Made by a program: the position numbers and the translations under genes
NCBI GenBank assembly: GCA_964200075.2
Contig: CAXNAA020000229.1
Span: forward strand, 1-24,032
Length of the DNA stretch: 24,032 nt
Reading direction: 5' to 3'
Source: Sphacelaria rigidula
Lineage: Eukaryota > Phaeophyceae > Sphacelariales
Part shown: in pieces, positions 1-10,710 of the stretch
Layout of the letters: each line of letters starts with the position of its first letter
Position numbering within the stretch: the stretch's first letter is position 1
The notes under the pieces: model-generated
Seen by the model: only the letters and a program-made list of their open reading frames with translations
Database searches by the model: none
What the model was told of the DNA's origin: nothing

Positions 1-811
1 CCCCAATTGCTCCGTCTCGAATGGGATGCGTGGTCAATGGTCAAATGACTAAGGCAAGCAGCAAATGAGTACGCCCCCCCCCCCACCCCCAACTGGCCTG
101 TGGCAGGCTCTTGTGCTCATGTCGGGTAAAATTATCGATGAATAACACCCCCCAAGTTCAAATTTGATCATCTGTTATTTTTGCCGCGCAGCGCACCGTC
201 CTTGCTGGCATGTGTGTGACAGAGAACAGTAGTAGCGGTGACGGGAACATTGCCCAGTTTTTCAGCGCACAGAAGCGCGGCCTGTCCAACAAGAGAGGCA
301 GAGAGAAATTGATCTTCGCATAAAGATACGAAATCTGTCCGCAGCTCGATGTGCTTTGGGGATGCCTACAGGCACATGAGAAATTCGGCACGTGCTGGTA
401 ACATGCATGATGCCAGTCTCTCGAGCGATTGGTAATCGCCCAGCGAGGGCACACGGACATGGGCGAGGAGCTTCCTCTCTGTCGTTGCTTCTCTCTCTGG
501 TGATATCGTCATCGGCACGCGTGTACACCGCAGTCGTTATGTGCATTTAGCCACAAATGATGATTCACAGTTGCGGAGTTTTGGGGGGAAAGATGGTTTC
601 GCTCTGTGTTACTGTTTCGCGTCGTCCCTGCAAAAAAGATATGCCAGTTGAACCTCATTTTCCAGATTAACCTCATTTTTCAGGATCCGCTGTTAGTACC
701 AGTTTTCTCCCAGAGACCACTACAAACTCCCATCTGCCGTACTAACCTCGAGCGAACCCCGATCCCCGACCGCCGCCAACATACACTGCGGAAGACGCCC
801 ACGCCGTCGCT
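1..811. other. upstream region of gene 1
   Basis: It contains a C-run near 74-95 and the 18-nt tandem repeat. Reading frames here are short, overlap on both strands and show no protein features. It presumably includes the promoter and 5' UTR of gene 1; no clear TATA or initiator was identified. Confidence 0.5.
651..686 (+). repeat. 18-nt tandem duplication upstream of gene 1
   Basis: AACCTCATTTTCCAGATT is followed at once by AACCTCATTTTTCAGGAT, ending about 125 nt before the proposed start codon. A promoter role is possible but not shown. Confidence 0.8.
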
Positions 812-1104
812 ATGGACACTCAGCAGCGACCGCCGAACACACTCGCGTACGCCTATTGCCATGGCTTCCTCAGCGGCCCCGGCTCCGTGAAAGGGCAGGA
901 GCTCCGCAAGAGCATGCTCGAGGGCGGCGTGGATATGACGTTATTGAACCTCAACGGCGCCGAAAACGATCCAGGTGCTATCACGTGCTCGGGGGCTGTG
1001 CAGGCTGTTCGAGATTTCCACCTCGAAAAGAAGGCCGCCGCTGGAGATCCCGAGCTGAAGCTCCGGCTCGTCGGGAGTAGTCTCGGGGGATATGTCGTGG
1101 CGAG
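812..1104 (+). CDS. gene 1 exon 1: hydrolase N-terminus with Ser90 elbow
   Basis: The exon starts at ATG 812 and ends in phase 2 at a GCGAG|gtttgt donor. It carries the HGF motif and the nucleophile motif LVGSSLGGY. This start is chosen because the conserved strand AYAYCHGF follows within 20 residues, as expected for the family. Confidence 0.85.
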
Positions 1105-4100
1105 GTTTGTTCACGTTTGTGGTTCATGGTTTGCACATCGCGATCGCAGTGATAGTCGTGTTAGTGCTGCCGCGTTGCGTTGATTACATACTTTACGGTC
1201 GATATTCAGAGCCACCTTCTGCAGAAGCCAGAGCTTGCTGGTCTTGTCCATATATGATCCCCCAAAGTATGTTGTCAATTAAATTCTCTCCCTTCGCTAT
1301 ACACCTGTTTTCCTCCCTTCAGCTTTTGCTTTCGAGTTTTTTTGTTTCCGAAGCCTACCGCAGTAGCTGTCAAGCAATTATGAAAGTCGTGGTCATGGCC
1401 GGAAGTCAGGCAACCCTGGGGATTCAAGCAGCACCTGTTCAAAATGCTAGGCTGAGACGAATGTTAGGAATTACTTGCTCTTCTGGAATTACTATGAATG
1501 TGGCCAGGTACGCCGACTTGTACCCAGATGAGGTGGATCGCATCTTTATGCTTTGTCCTAGCTTTGGGCTAGCGACACGGGTTCCCAAAATCGCAAGCGA
1601 AGAAGACATGAAGTCATGGGAACGAGATGGGGCAAGAGGTGAGAGAGGAGCCGAGACCGCCATAGTACTAGCACTCTCATCCGTCTGGATAGCGCTGGGT
1701 AAATACTGCACGTGGGCATACACCCATCCATCTCAAGCGAATGGGTCATGCTTTGCCTCATTCGAATACACATCTAGATTGCATGTCTCCTTTGCCGTCT
1801 GCCATCATTTTGCTGTGCATCCCCACCCGAGCTGGGCTCACAAGGGCACAGCGCGACTGTGTGACATTGCGGGTGCAACGGGGCTCAAGAGTTTAGATGG
1901 CTTCGCAGTGCTGGGTACGTACAAGCGGCCAGTGTGAATGACATAACCAGTCGTACCTGACTCGTTCCCCTCGCTCCTCGGCTCGTGTCGGCTGTGACTA
2001 CAACTTTGCTTCCCCCCCATCCTCCGTCCGTGCGGATCCAGAATTCCCCTTGTCTACCGGTGGGATTGCAAGCGTCCCGTGGACGTTCGTACAAGACGCT
2101 TTATTACAGCCCGACTATCCTGAATATGTCTGTCCTGCTGCAATCGTGCACGGTCTGCAAGACGAGATTGTACCGGTGCAATCGACTAGGGCGCTTGTCG
2201 AAGGAAGGTGAGTCTACGAGCGACAACGTGGTGTGCACTCTCGTTACCCCCCCAGCGGGCATAGACAAAGGTCATCACTTTTGCTCACGAGCGTGTTGGC
2301 TTCTCTCATGGAGTAGTAGTGTGATTAAGCTTGATTGTATCACACTGATGAAAAGAGATGCAACTTTTGACGACAGAGCATAGTGTGTATCGCTTGTCGC
2401 CATGTTTTGGATTGGTGAAGTAAGGTGGCCGACGGCCTGCTGCTCGGGGCAAGTACTTCGATGAAATATTCGAACCATCTTCCAACCACCAATGGGATGA
2501 TACGATTAGTGGTCAGCCAATCGGGCAGTATAGTCCACACCGTTCTGTGTGAACTACCTAGCAATTGTTAATAACCTGTGTCCCATTCGTTGCAGTGTTG
2601 CTCTGGGGTGTAGGGTGCCAGGATTGAGTGCACCACGAATTACTTTGCAGAGGACGTGGCCTTGTAAAAGCGCAGGAAATCAAAATTGCTGACATATGCA
2701 GCGCTAGGTTTGATGATGAACTGCCCGCCGCACACTGCACGGCACAGAGGACTAATGACATACCTAAAAACGTTGTTAGGAGCTCTCCGACCTAACACAC
2801 CCTCGGCCATCGCTCGTCTGTCGGCGACTGTACGCTCGCCGACTGAGTTTGGTTGCCCCAGGACACGCTGCGCGCGCAGACACTAGATCGTCGGTACAAC
2901 ACAATTTATGTGGCAGCGCTGGGTTGATCGCATGGTTTATAATTTTTGCGCATCAACTGATGTGCCACGAATCTAGTTGTGATAACAAATTGGGCTGACT
3001 AAAGGAAAATAGATCGAAATACTCGCTGAAAATTACCGAAAAAAAATCGAGAAAAAAGCGAGAATGGAACAGTGAAGAACAAACAAACAAAATCAATTTG
3101 CTGTAAAAGATGGACTAGGAAATAGTACCGGTTCCGAAATTACGCCCGAGAGCCCCCTGGCAGGGCTCAAGGTAGGGGGAGCGTACAAAAAGCAAGGCCA
3201 TGGGAGCAGATACTCTATCTGTAGATCGCACTACGAGGCAGAAATTCTCAACCGCCAGCTCTGCAGAAAGGAAGCCCAGGCCCTGACCTAGCAGGCTAAT
3301 AAAAAAGAAGGAGAAGGGTAATACAAAACAGAAATAAGGGACAGGAGGAAAAACAGTAGACGAGGAGAAGAAGGGAGAAATAAAAAAGGAGTTGAGTGGT
3401 CGTAATGTTGATTTCAGAATTGACGTTTCAAAAACGGTCTGTAGATCTGGGCCGTCAGCATTCCCTATTCCTTATGGCGTGTCACTGTACACCGCATGAT
3501 GCACAATGTGGACGATGTCGCTCGAAAAGCATTGCTTACTTGTCGATCGCAACGTATATCTACGCCCCGCCAAACATGAGCTTCCGCCACGATTTCTGGG
3601 CGCTAGAGCAAAACACGGCAGACGAGCGATGAAGCGGTACTCTGGTTACTTTATTTGCTATTGGCGGTTGTGGCCTGTGTCCAGGTTCAGTGGAGTATGA
3701 CCACGTGAAATCTAAAGTCATCTGTGTGTGTGTGTTTTTTTTTCTTCATTTTCGTACTCGTCCGCGTGTTTGATGAGTCCTGTGGTGACTGTTGTGGACC
3801 GTTTGCGCGGACCGTGGTTTGATGCATTGACACATGAGGCACCTGTTGTTTCCTGCTGACCATCCTTCGCCGCGTAACCAGATATGAACAGGAAAGCACG
3901 ACGTTGCCACTGCACATCCAGCGGCACAACCGCTTGGCTTTTATGATGTTGTACACGGTAGTGCTGATACAGTCTTCATTGGCATCCATACTTTCACTAA
4001 TTTCAGATTCTTACTAAAATGTAGCGATCACAGAGCGGTACAATGCGGTACAGTACAACACAGTGAGTGCAGTAGTGTGCTACTATAGTGCACAGCTCGG

Positions 4101-5743
4101 ATGGAGTCAGTGTAGGTCGTAGTTCCCACCTGTTGACGAGGTAACACCTCACCGCATAAGAGAATGTAACCTGCTGTAGATGGGACGACCTACCACGACA
4201 ATCTCAGAACACAAAATGAGCCCCGTTCTCCCTGTCCTGCCGACCGTGGATGGTGCACCGTACACGCGAAAACCGCAGCACTCGGTTGGCAAAGATAACA
4301 TCTGCCACACTCGTCGAAGACAACCATGCCCTGACTGCGCCGGCGACGTTGAGTCTCCTGATGAAGATGCTGGCTGAATTTTTCGAACTCGGGGGCAAAG
4401 CCGAAGCTATGTCAGCGTGCCAGGCACCAGAACGTGATGGGGAAGCGGGCACGCAAAAGCCAGGGCCTCCCGCGCGAGCAAACGTTGAGGTGGAAGGCAA
4501 ATTTTCAGCCGAAAACTTGGATCGGGTGAAGGTGCAGAGCTGTCCAGTTTTGTGGTACAGAAATGTGGTCATTGAGTGTTCTTGATAGTATCTGACGGCT
4601 CCATATACGCGGGTTTGCGAACGTGGTTTCAGTGGCTTCGACGCTTAAGCAGGAAATGTCGACGCCATGCTTCTAGGACATCATGAATCACCTCAATGCA
4701 ACGGGGACCGACCCACCATTTCGATTCTCTAGTTTCCCGGCTTTCACGAACGACCACTTGGTCAAAATCCAGCCAGAAATGAGTTCTGTTGCGGTATTTG
4801 CGGATATTCGCATATCGTCTTCACTTTCTCCATTTCCAGTTGAAACTCGAGCGAGTGAAAACTCGGAAAGGCTTGGAGCCTGGAAATCGGAGAAGGGGGC
4901 CAGCCTCCTTGCAGTAAGATGATGCAGAGTGTTCATGACACGTGGCGGCGATATTAACTGTTTTCAGTCAAAAACGCTGTTGAATGTGTCAAACTGGGAA
5001 ACCTGAAGTAAACCCATATTCCATAAGAAGCGATCTGAGGTGGGCTCCGACGCCCACACCCCTGCCGATAATTAAACACATGTTCAATTCCACCGCGCCC
5101 CGGTGGTGAACCGGTACATCTGACAGCCGGTTAGGGGGGAGGTTGAGGGTTCGGCTCATGACAGACACGGTGCTTTTCCTGAGGAATTGTGTGGTTTCAC
5201 TCGATGAAAGCGTGAAAACGTGAGTAGCAAGGGAAATTTGACCAGAGTCGACGCGGCGCGGGTCTGGTGGGTCTGGCCCAATCCGCGATACCGAAATGTC
5301 TGGTTTGTACAGGGTTAGAGGGGGGTTGATTCCTTGATACTGCGGATTCGTCTGGAGGAAGTGGAGGAGTAGAAAATATGACGAGAGAGAACAAGGTTGT
5401 AGGATCTCGCCTTTGTGTCTCCTGCTCCGAGCTCAGCGTAAGATGTGGGCGTCTTGCTGCGCCTCCTCGAGCTCTTACCCGAGAGAAAAGAAGGTAATCG
5501 TCGTTGGCCTCGTCCTTATCTCCGAAGACGTGTGCCATGCCATAAGAGGTAACCCGTGTGTTCCATCCTTGTGCCTGACCCGGGGCTTTGTCCCATATCG
5601 CACGGCAGGACGCCATATCCGCACGCGGCGGTAAGCTCGTTGGAGAGCAGGTGTTCACCGACATTTACTGGGATGCACCACAATGCGGGTTGACAGAAAT
5701 GGACTGGTGGTTGCGTTGCCGCGCTGGTCGATGGGAGTTGAAG
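812..5743 (+). CDS. alpha/beta hydrolase (YqiA/YcfP-like) fused to a CYTH / thiamine-triphosphatase-like domain; five exons, 3' end missing
   Basis: Proposed join: 812-1104, 1508-1638, 2042-2207, 4279-4531, 5609-5743, giving 326 residues with every junction in frame. Residues 1-235 form a small serine hydrolase. They show the oxyanion-side motif HGFLSGPGSVKG (residues 17-28), nucleophile elbow GSSLG (Ser90), HGLQDEIVP (Asp182) and DNHAL (His213), which is a full catalytic triad in the usual order. Residues 236-264 are a Pro/Gly/Ala-rich linker. Residues 265-326 begin a CYTH domain: EVEGK (267-271) is an exact ExExK metal/triphosphate motif, followed by FTDIYWD (297-303) and WLRCRAGRWELK (315-326). 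CYTH enzymes hydrolyse triphosphate compounds such as thiamine triphosphate or inorganic triphosphate. The hydrolase substrate is unknown and an esterase/thioesterase-type role is inferred. No targeting peptide is obvious. The second half of the CYTH barrel was not found downstream, so the model is incomplete. Hydrolase identity is very likely; the fusion rests on one continuous exon frame and has not been confirmed by transcript. Confidence 0.82.
1508..1638 (+). CDS. gene 1 exon 2
   Basis: The acceptor is gtggccag|G and the donor is CAAGAG|gtgaga. The reading frame continues exactly from exon 1 (phase 2 in, phase 1 out). It encodes YADLYPDEVDRIFMLCPSFG, the helix after the nucleophile and the next core strand, which fits the family spacing. 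Confidence 0.82.
2042..2207 (+). CDS. gene 1 exon 3: catalytic Asp
   Basis: The acceptor is ggatccag|AATTCC and the donor is GGAAG|gtgagt. It encodes the lid segment and CPAAIVHGLQDEIVPVQS, the strand and loop bearing catalytic Asp182. Phases match exon 2 (1) and exon 4 (2). Confidence 0.85.
2208..4278 (+). other. gene 1 intron 3 (2,071 nt)
   Basis: Bounded by gtgagt and cgcag. It includes an A-rich purine tract at about 3290-3400 and a TG/T run at 3722-3741. No exon fits between the Asp-bearing exon 3 and the His-bearing exon 4. Confidence 0.75.
4279..4531 (+). CDS. gene 1 exon 4: catalytic His, linker and ExExK start of CYTH
   Basis: The acceptor is aaccgcag|C after a 2,071-nt intron. One open frame carries TLVEDNHALTAP (His213), a helix, a low-complexity linker and NVEVEGKFSAENLDRVK. 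I placed the donor at AAG|gtgcag (4532). A donor six bases earlier, CGG|gtgaag (4526), is also phase 0 and only removes Val-Lys. Read without splicing, the frame stops at TGA 4583-4585, which would give a 298-residue protein ending shortly after ExExK. An internal ATG at 4409 could in principle start a separate CYTH protein. Confidence 0.78.
5091..5390 (+). mobile_element. SINE-like element with tRNA-like head, copy C
   Basis: The head contains CGGTGGTGAA (5101-5110) and a B-box-like GGTTCGGCTC (5148-5157). Head, body and purine-rich tail line up in order with the reverse complement of the copies at 10080-10710. Matching blocks include CGGTGGTGAA, TTTCCTGAGGA against TTTCTCAGGA, GACGCGGCGCGGG against TTCACGCGGGG, and CTGCGGATTCGTCTGGAG against CCACGGATATGTCCCGAG. 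The element lies in sense inside intron 4 of the hydrolase-CYTH gene. Confidence 0.65.
5609..5743 (+). CDS. gene 1 exon 5: CYTH strands 2-4
   Basis: The acceptor is cgcacggcag|GAC and the donor is TTGAAG|gtgcgc, phase 0 on both sides, 45 codons. It encodes DAISARGGKLVGEQ, FTDIYWD and then WLRCRAGRWELK, which match the early part of thiamine-triphosphatase-like CYTH domains. There are 27 residues between the Lys of ExExK and the Asp of D-x-Y, so no exon seems to be missing between exons 4 and 5. Confidence 0.8.
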
Positions 5744-6184
5744 GTGCGCTCAGGAGCAGTTTGTGAACCTTTTTTGGACCTTGTCTTCCCGCGACAGTTT
5801 GAGCGTACGTACGCATTGATGCTTGGTGTAGAGTGAAGGCAATTTGATGTCCCTCGGCTAAGACTGTGTTGCCGACGTCGGAACATGCATGTGCTTTGTT
5901 TTGTTCGGCAGCGCTATCTTGGCTACGCCGGCGATAACGTCTCGCTGCGTGGCGCAGCGAAGTGGGGTAGTCTTTGTTGGGTTTTGTCGCAGCGGTGATG
6001 TTCACTTTTTTCTCAAAAATAGTTCAATATTGTTAAGGGTGGGACTGGGGCCCGATTTTGGGTACTGTATTTCGGGAAAATGGATCACGAACGCTATATG
6101 CGTAAGAACTGGACCGTAATCAGGCGAATCATATCAATCCAAAATACATGCGTCACCTAGAAACAACGACCTGGCTCATATAAA

Positions 6185-6206
6185 ATGTACCATAAATATG
6201 GTACAT
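6185..6206. repeat. 10-bp inverted repeat, 2-nt loop
   Basis: ATGTACCATA, then AA, then TATGGTACAT. It is a perfect near-palindrome in AT-rich noncoding DNA. It could be a cruciform or a dyad binding site; no neighbour suggests which. Confidence 0.85.
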
Positions 6207-6519
6207 ATCTTCAAGCCTGCGAGTGCTCGGTGTTGAGATTATATTGTTCCTCCGGATAACTCCCTCCAGATCAGTGTGTGGAAACTCTTGGTGCACCAGT
6301 GTTAAGCTGTTGTACTACTCGGGAAGCGCACGCCCCCGAGCTGCCACCTCACGTTTACCAACATTGCGAAGACAACAAGACAAGAGCACGAACAGCAGCA
6401 CTTGTGGCCGCCACACATCAACGCATCTGCAGTGAAAGACGTGCCTGACATCGTGCTAGAACGAGAAAGTACGGAAATTTGCATACCATGAGCAGCAGCG
6501 TTGCGCATCCCTTGGGTTC

Positions 6520-7560
6520 TGTCTCGAAAACGTCTGTGAGAAGACGGCCGTGTTTCATCGGTGAACTCGTCCTCGACAAGCCTAGGGTTGAAAGGGCATT
6601 CGCTCATGATAAGTGAGGTTGTCCTTTGTACACGTCCCCACAGAACTGAGCAGCACATGGCAGACCGCCACCAAAGCAAATGTTGTGACATTGGTGCCAA
6701 AAAATAGCATTTTGTCGAAGATGCAAGTTGGTGTAAATCGCATGGTTTACACATTATTTTCAGTATATACAGGCAGTCAGTTGAAACACCGTGGCTCTGC
6801 TGACCTGTTTATACATAGTCAGTGTGTAGTCTAAAATAATAATCGCCCTTGACGCCCTGGTTTCTCCGCTGGAACCCTCAGATCCAACAGTCGAAGTTCA
6901 TGTGTTACGTCGCCCTCTGCAACTCAATACATGAAGGGTACTCGCTGTTGAAAGGCTAATTTGCTCATTGTGCACAGCCGTACAGAACGAAGCAACACCT
7001 GGCGGCACGCCACAAAGTGGAACACCGTCACACACTGCTCGCTGCAAGAGAAAAATATGCAGCCCAAAACGAAGCTGTCGACCGTCGCATAGTTTGCATC
7101 TCACTCTCACATTAGTATAATATAAACAGACAATTACCATGTACATGATCACAACAGTCGCCAGCAGATGTAAGGCGGTGCAAGTACTACAATCGCTCTA
7201 GAAGCCTCGGCTTCTGCCCTGGAGCTCTGACACGAAGCAGCCGCTAGCTTTGTCTTTCTTCTGTGAACTCCCCCTCTGAAATTCGACACTTGAAGGGATA
7301 CTCGCTGTTGAAAGGCGAAATTGCCTTTTGTGCACAGCGGCACAGAACTAATCAGCAGCGCCTGCCGACACGCAACCAAACTGCATGTTGTGACAACTTG
7401 CGGCGAGAAAAAACAATATACGCACCGATCTTTTTCAATTTGCGATGTTGGACCTCTTATAGCGCTAGATACTAATCCTCAACCCAAAAGTGCCGATCGC
7501 GCAACGCGTAGAACTCGGCGACGAAGCAGAGGATTTGACTGCAGTTTCTTGCGTGCGCTT
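6520..7560. repeat. three diverged tandem copies of a 342-360 bp unit
   Basis: The anchor TGTACAC/TGTGCAC recurs at 6627, 6969 and 7329. CTCGCTGTTGAAAGGC is identical at 6941-6956 and 7301-7316 and degenerate near 6580-6602. CACAGAACT..CAGCA and ATGTTGTGACA are shared by copies 1 and 3 at matching offsets. Outer borders are approximate. No coding capacity is recognised. Confidence 0.75.
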
Positions 7561-10079
7561 CCCACACACCCAAGCTAGGTCAATCTATTTTACTTTTTCG
7601 TTTGACCGTGATGCTGAGCCGCAACAAACCCAAACGTTCAGAAATGAGGTGTTTTGCGCTCTGGTAGGGGGGTTTCTCGCTGCTGGCGCGACGCCAGGAA
7701 AATGTGAAATAGAATCCCCTAGATCTTGTGTGTATGCGGGGGTGTGTGAAGTGCCGTGGGCTGGCTTGCTTCCTGTGTCGAGAACCGCGCGATCTCCCGT
7801 GCTAGAGCTGTCCCATAGTAAACCAAGTTTATAAGTGATGAAGCGTGCGTTCTGCTCGAGAGGGCCTCGGCACAGGTGTAACCACCTACTGACGTGTTCA
7901 TTATTCCTCCGCACTTCTGTTTTTGTTAGTTTGCCGCTGATTTTTGGTCGTTAGGCCCTCCAGTCCCACCCATAACAGTCGGTGTTGGATACCGGCTGTG
8001 TGCTAAAGCTAAGCGAAACTTCTGCGCGATCTATTTCATGGCATGAATGAAACGTTGTCAAACATTTTGCAATGGATTCCTCGTGCTCTGTAAACCACGT
8101 ACATTTATTTCGTGCTTCATTAGACCATGAGTGCGTACAGTAGCGCAGGAGGTTCCTGCGGTTGATATCAGCAAATATACAAAACGTGGCCGCCTAGGCG
8201 AAGATCGAACCTGAAGTGAAATCGAGTGGAATTCTAAGGCTGTTCTTCTTGCACGCTATCGGACTTCAACCGAAGTGTTTGGCTGGCGAGGTTTATATAG
8301 GCCTACCAAGAGTTTGTAGTGGAACGCTCATTCTCCAGGGTGCGTGCGTTCTCTTCGGAACGTAAGGAGCGATGCATTTCGAGACAAGCTCGCAACATCG
8401 TGACCTGGTCCGCGCGAGGGGATCAGTAGACACCAAAGCGTCCACAAACTTCGCCTCCCCTCACTCCGCACCACATTGTTTTCTCCGAAGCTTAGGTTAC
8501 ACTTCGTTCCCCACATGTGTGACATATTTCAGTCATTCTCACGATTGGCTATACTCGCTGCGTGCTGTATTTTCACCCTGACGAATGGCGGTCAAGTGTG
8601 TAGCGTACAGCTTGATATCCGAAATGTTCTTCATGGGCTACTAGATATGAAGAAGTTTTCACCGGTATGAAAGAAAAATTACGGCGAAACACGGGCAAAT
8701 GTGACAACGCCGTCGAGTCTTGGAAAGTATCAGTAGTGTAGGTGGCGATGGCCGCTAGTTTGGCAGTCCGGGCGCTTCAGAGATTTTCTTTCGCGCGGTG
8801 GTTTTGCACGATATTATTGCGGCCTCACATGGTCGACAGGGTTGGTTGGGGATACGAAGTTCGCCGCTGCGGTTCCATGCGTGTTTCGCGTGTGTTCACG
8901 TGTGTTTGTCTAGCTCAACTGACTGTTGAGAATGTGTTGTGTGTTTTCATCCCATCTATTCTGCACGCCAGTCTACCCCTTTCGGTATATGTGGGCGCAT
9001 CAGCCGGGGTCACACAAGAAGCAAATTTCCGCCATACTCCGGCCCGAAATCAAGACACGGACCCAACCACATCCGCACGTGCCGCCTGATTCGTATGTCG
9101 CCCACCAAGTGTGCCACGCCCTTCAGCTGTTGAGCAACAAACAGCCCAGTCGTGTGTCTTGAGCGCAGTATGTACCGCGGCCGGCCCGATCACAGCTACT
9201 GTAGCGAACTGTTGAAAATTGTATCATGGCAACGGCACTGCCCCCGGCTTTTGCACAAATGACTGTACTGTGACGCGCCCATGTGTCTGACAACAGCCTT
9301 TTCTCTGCAGGCGTTGCCTTTCCACCGAAAATAGCTATCGTGAACCCTCGGGTAGTAGGTAGGAAGAGAAGGAGCTAGTTGATCATCGGGCGCTACAAGA
9401 CTTATCCCCTTGGCCACCAGCTTCGTCTTGGAGCAGTATCGCTGCTGACAGTTCAGGGGTTTCCGTGGGGCACGGGACGGAGGGTGGCTTCGGGTTCCCA
9501 GATCGTCGAACAAAGCTCTTCAGGTCAACCACATATCTTTTGAGGATTCGTCTAAGTCAGGCAATTGGCTTGAACGGAGCTGTATGATGATTTCGATAGT
9601 TTCGATCAGTCCAATGATCCATAATTTTCTCTCCAAATCGCAAAAATGTTTCCACTTGGCGGTCAATCTGTAAAATCTGTAGTTGATCATCACTGCAACC
9701 GTCCCAGGAAGAAATCACAATAAAAAGAAGGGATATTTGTTTCTGGTTGCGCCGCGACTTTCGATCTAATTGTTTCCTCTGGTGGCGAGGAGGAAGCTGT
9801 ACACCGTTCTTATACAAGAACTGAGCTAAGATGGAAGCGACGTAGACTCCCTGCAGTGGAGCGATGACACACAAATTGGTTCATGCTGTTGCACTTTTCC
9901 GTTCATGAAAAGAAGTTGCATGCGTGGTTCATGAACAGTTTAGTGGAGGAGACTTGGGACGATGCGAGGTGGTATCCGAAATATGCTCGGTGTGTGTCAG
10001 TACTGCCCCGGAAGTATCCAGGTTGCAAACGCGTAGGCAGAGAGTCTGTGTATATCCCGGTAGGACTGGTGGCTAGGGT
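7561..10079. other. noncoding stretch, no gene recognised
   Basis: Only short unrelated frames are present. A GGTTCGAT match on the - strand at about 8196-8203 may be a very decayed SINE head, too weak to call. Two adjacent - strand frames of 105 codons (9196-9513, 9557-9874) are protein-like in places but unrecognised. Confidence 0.5.
8748..8840 (+). CDS. possible first exon with targeting-type N-terminus
   Basis: ATG at 8748 opens a short stretch, MAASLAVRALQRFSFARWFC, rich in Ala, Arg and Leu with no acidic residue. That is the style of an organelle transit peptide. It lies upstream of the Rossmann-protein exons and could be its first coding exon, but no Gly-rich loop follows, and no donor site was chosen with confidence. 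Confidence 0.15.
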
Positions 10080-10375
10080 ATGCCACCTTTTTTTTTCTTC
10101 GTTACACTTTCAATCCCTCTTTTTGGTGGGGACGAGTCCGTGGTCTGGAGGGATCAATCCACCTCCCACGCCTTACATTTTGGTATTGCAGGTTGGATCT
10201 GCACTCCCGCACCGCGTTGATTTTCGGCGAACAAACTATCTTCGCTATTGTAGTCTTAACCTTCCTAACGACGGAAATCAGACACTAAAAAACCCCCCAA
10301 ATGCGTCTGCCGAGGTTCGAACATTCATTCTTCGTTCAGGACTGGTTCCAGGTGTGTCAGTTAGCCCACCGCGGT
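10080..10375 (-). mobile_element. SINE-like element, copy A (tandem with copy B)
   Basis: Tail and body match copy B block by block at an offset of about 288-302 nt: TCCGTGGTCT at 10137 and 10425, and GGATCTGCACTCCC at 10195 against GGATCAGCACTCCC at 10497. Its head is more decayed, with only GTTCGAACC left of the B box. The two copies abut head to tail. Confidence 0.65.
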
Positions 10376-10710
10376 GCGTTTTTTCTTTCCTTTACTTCTT
10401 ACCCCCCACGTTTCTCGGGACATATCCGTGGTCTCAAGGGATCCATTTTTCATTCATCTCTCCCGGTACACGCTTTGATATTTGGTGTCGTGGAGTGGAT
10501 CAGCACTCCCACCCCGCGTGAAGCGTAGTCTAGCAAATTCAGTGAGGTAGACCTTTTTTGTCACACATGCTCTCGCGATTCCAACGACGAAAATTGAAAA
10601 CTCCTGAGAAAAAAGTCAAACTAGATTTATCTCGTGGGAATCGAACCCGCGCTTTTCCCCCTATAATGCTGCGAGTTGTAGTACTTCACCACCGAATAGC
10701 TCAGGGAACA
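10376..10710 (-). mobile_element. SINE-like element, copy B
   Basis: On the - strand the head has an A-box-like TGAGCTATTCGGTGG (10703-10689) and a perfect pol III B box GGTTCGATTCC (10647-10637). It is not a working tRNA: the bases flanking the T arm cannot pair with the 5' end as an acceptor stem. The body follows and ends in a purine-rich tail near 10380. Confidence 0.68.

Noticed and set aside
1105-2041. Introns 1 and 2 of gene 1 are both 403 nt
   Set aside because: Their sequences are not similar beyond the splice sites, so the equal length is coincidence.
1985-2383. 132-codon frame on the + strand as a gene or last exon of the hydrolase
   Set aside because: It is out of frame with exon 3, and the catalytic His exon is clearly at 4279.
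2702-2799. Alternative last hydrolase exon containing FDDELPA
   Set aside because: It resembles the DDxHEL motif but lacks the His. Exon 4 at 4279 fits far better.
3076-3291. 71-codon open frame with a coiled-coil-like ending
   Set aside because: There is no start codon, no recognised family and a low-complexity beginning.
5197-5664. 155-codon frame on the - strand
   Set aside because: It overlaps the SINE copy and runs antisense to CYTH exon 5.
9883-10521. 212-codon frame on the + strand
   Set aside because: It runs antisense through both SINE-like copies, and its second half is explained by them.
10630-10710. tRNA gene on the - strand
   Set aside because: The B box is perfect, but the T stem has a mismatch and there is no acceptor stem, so it is better explained as a SINE head.
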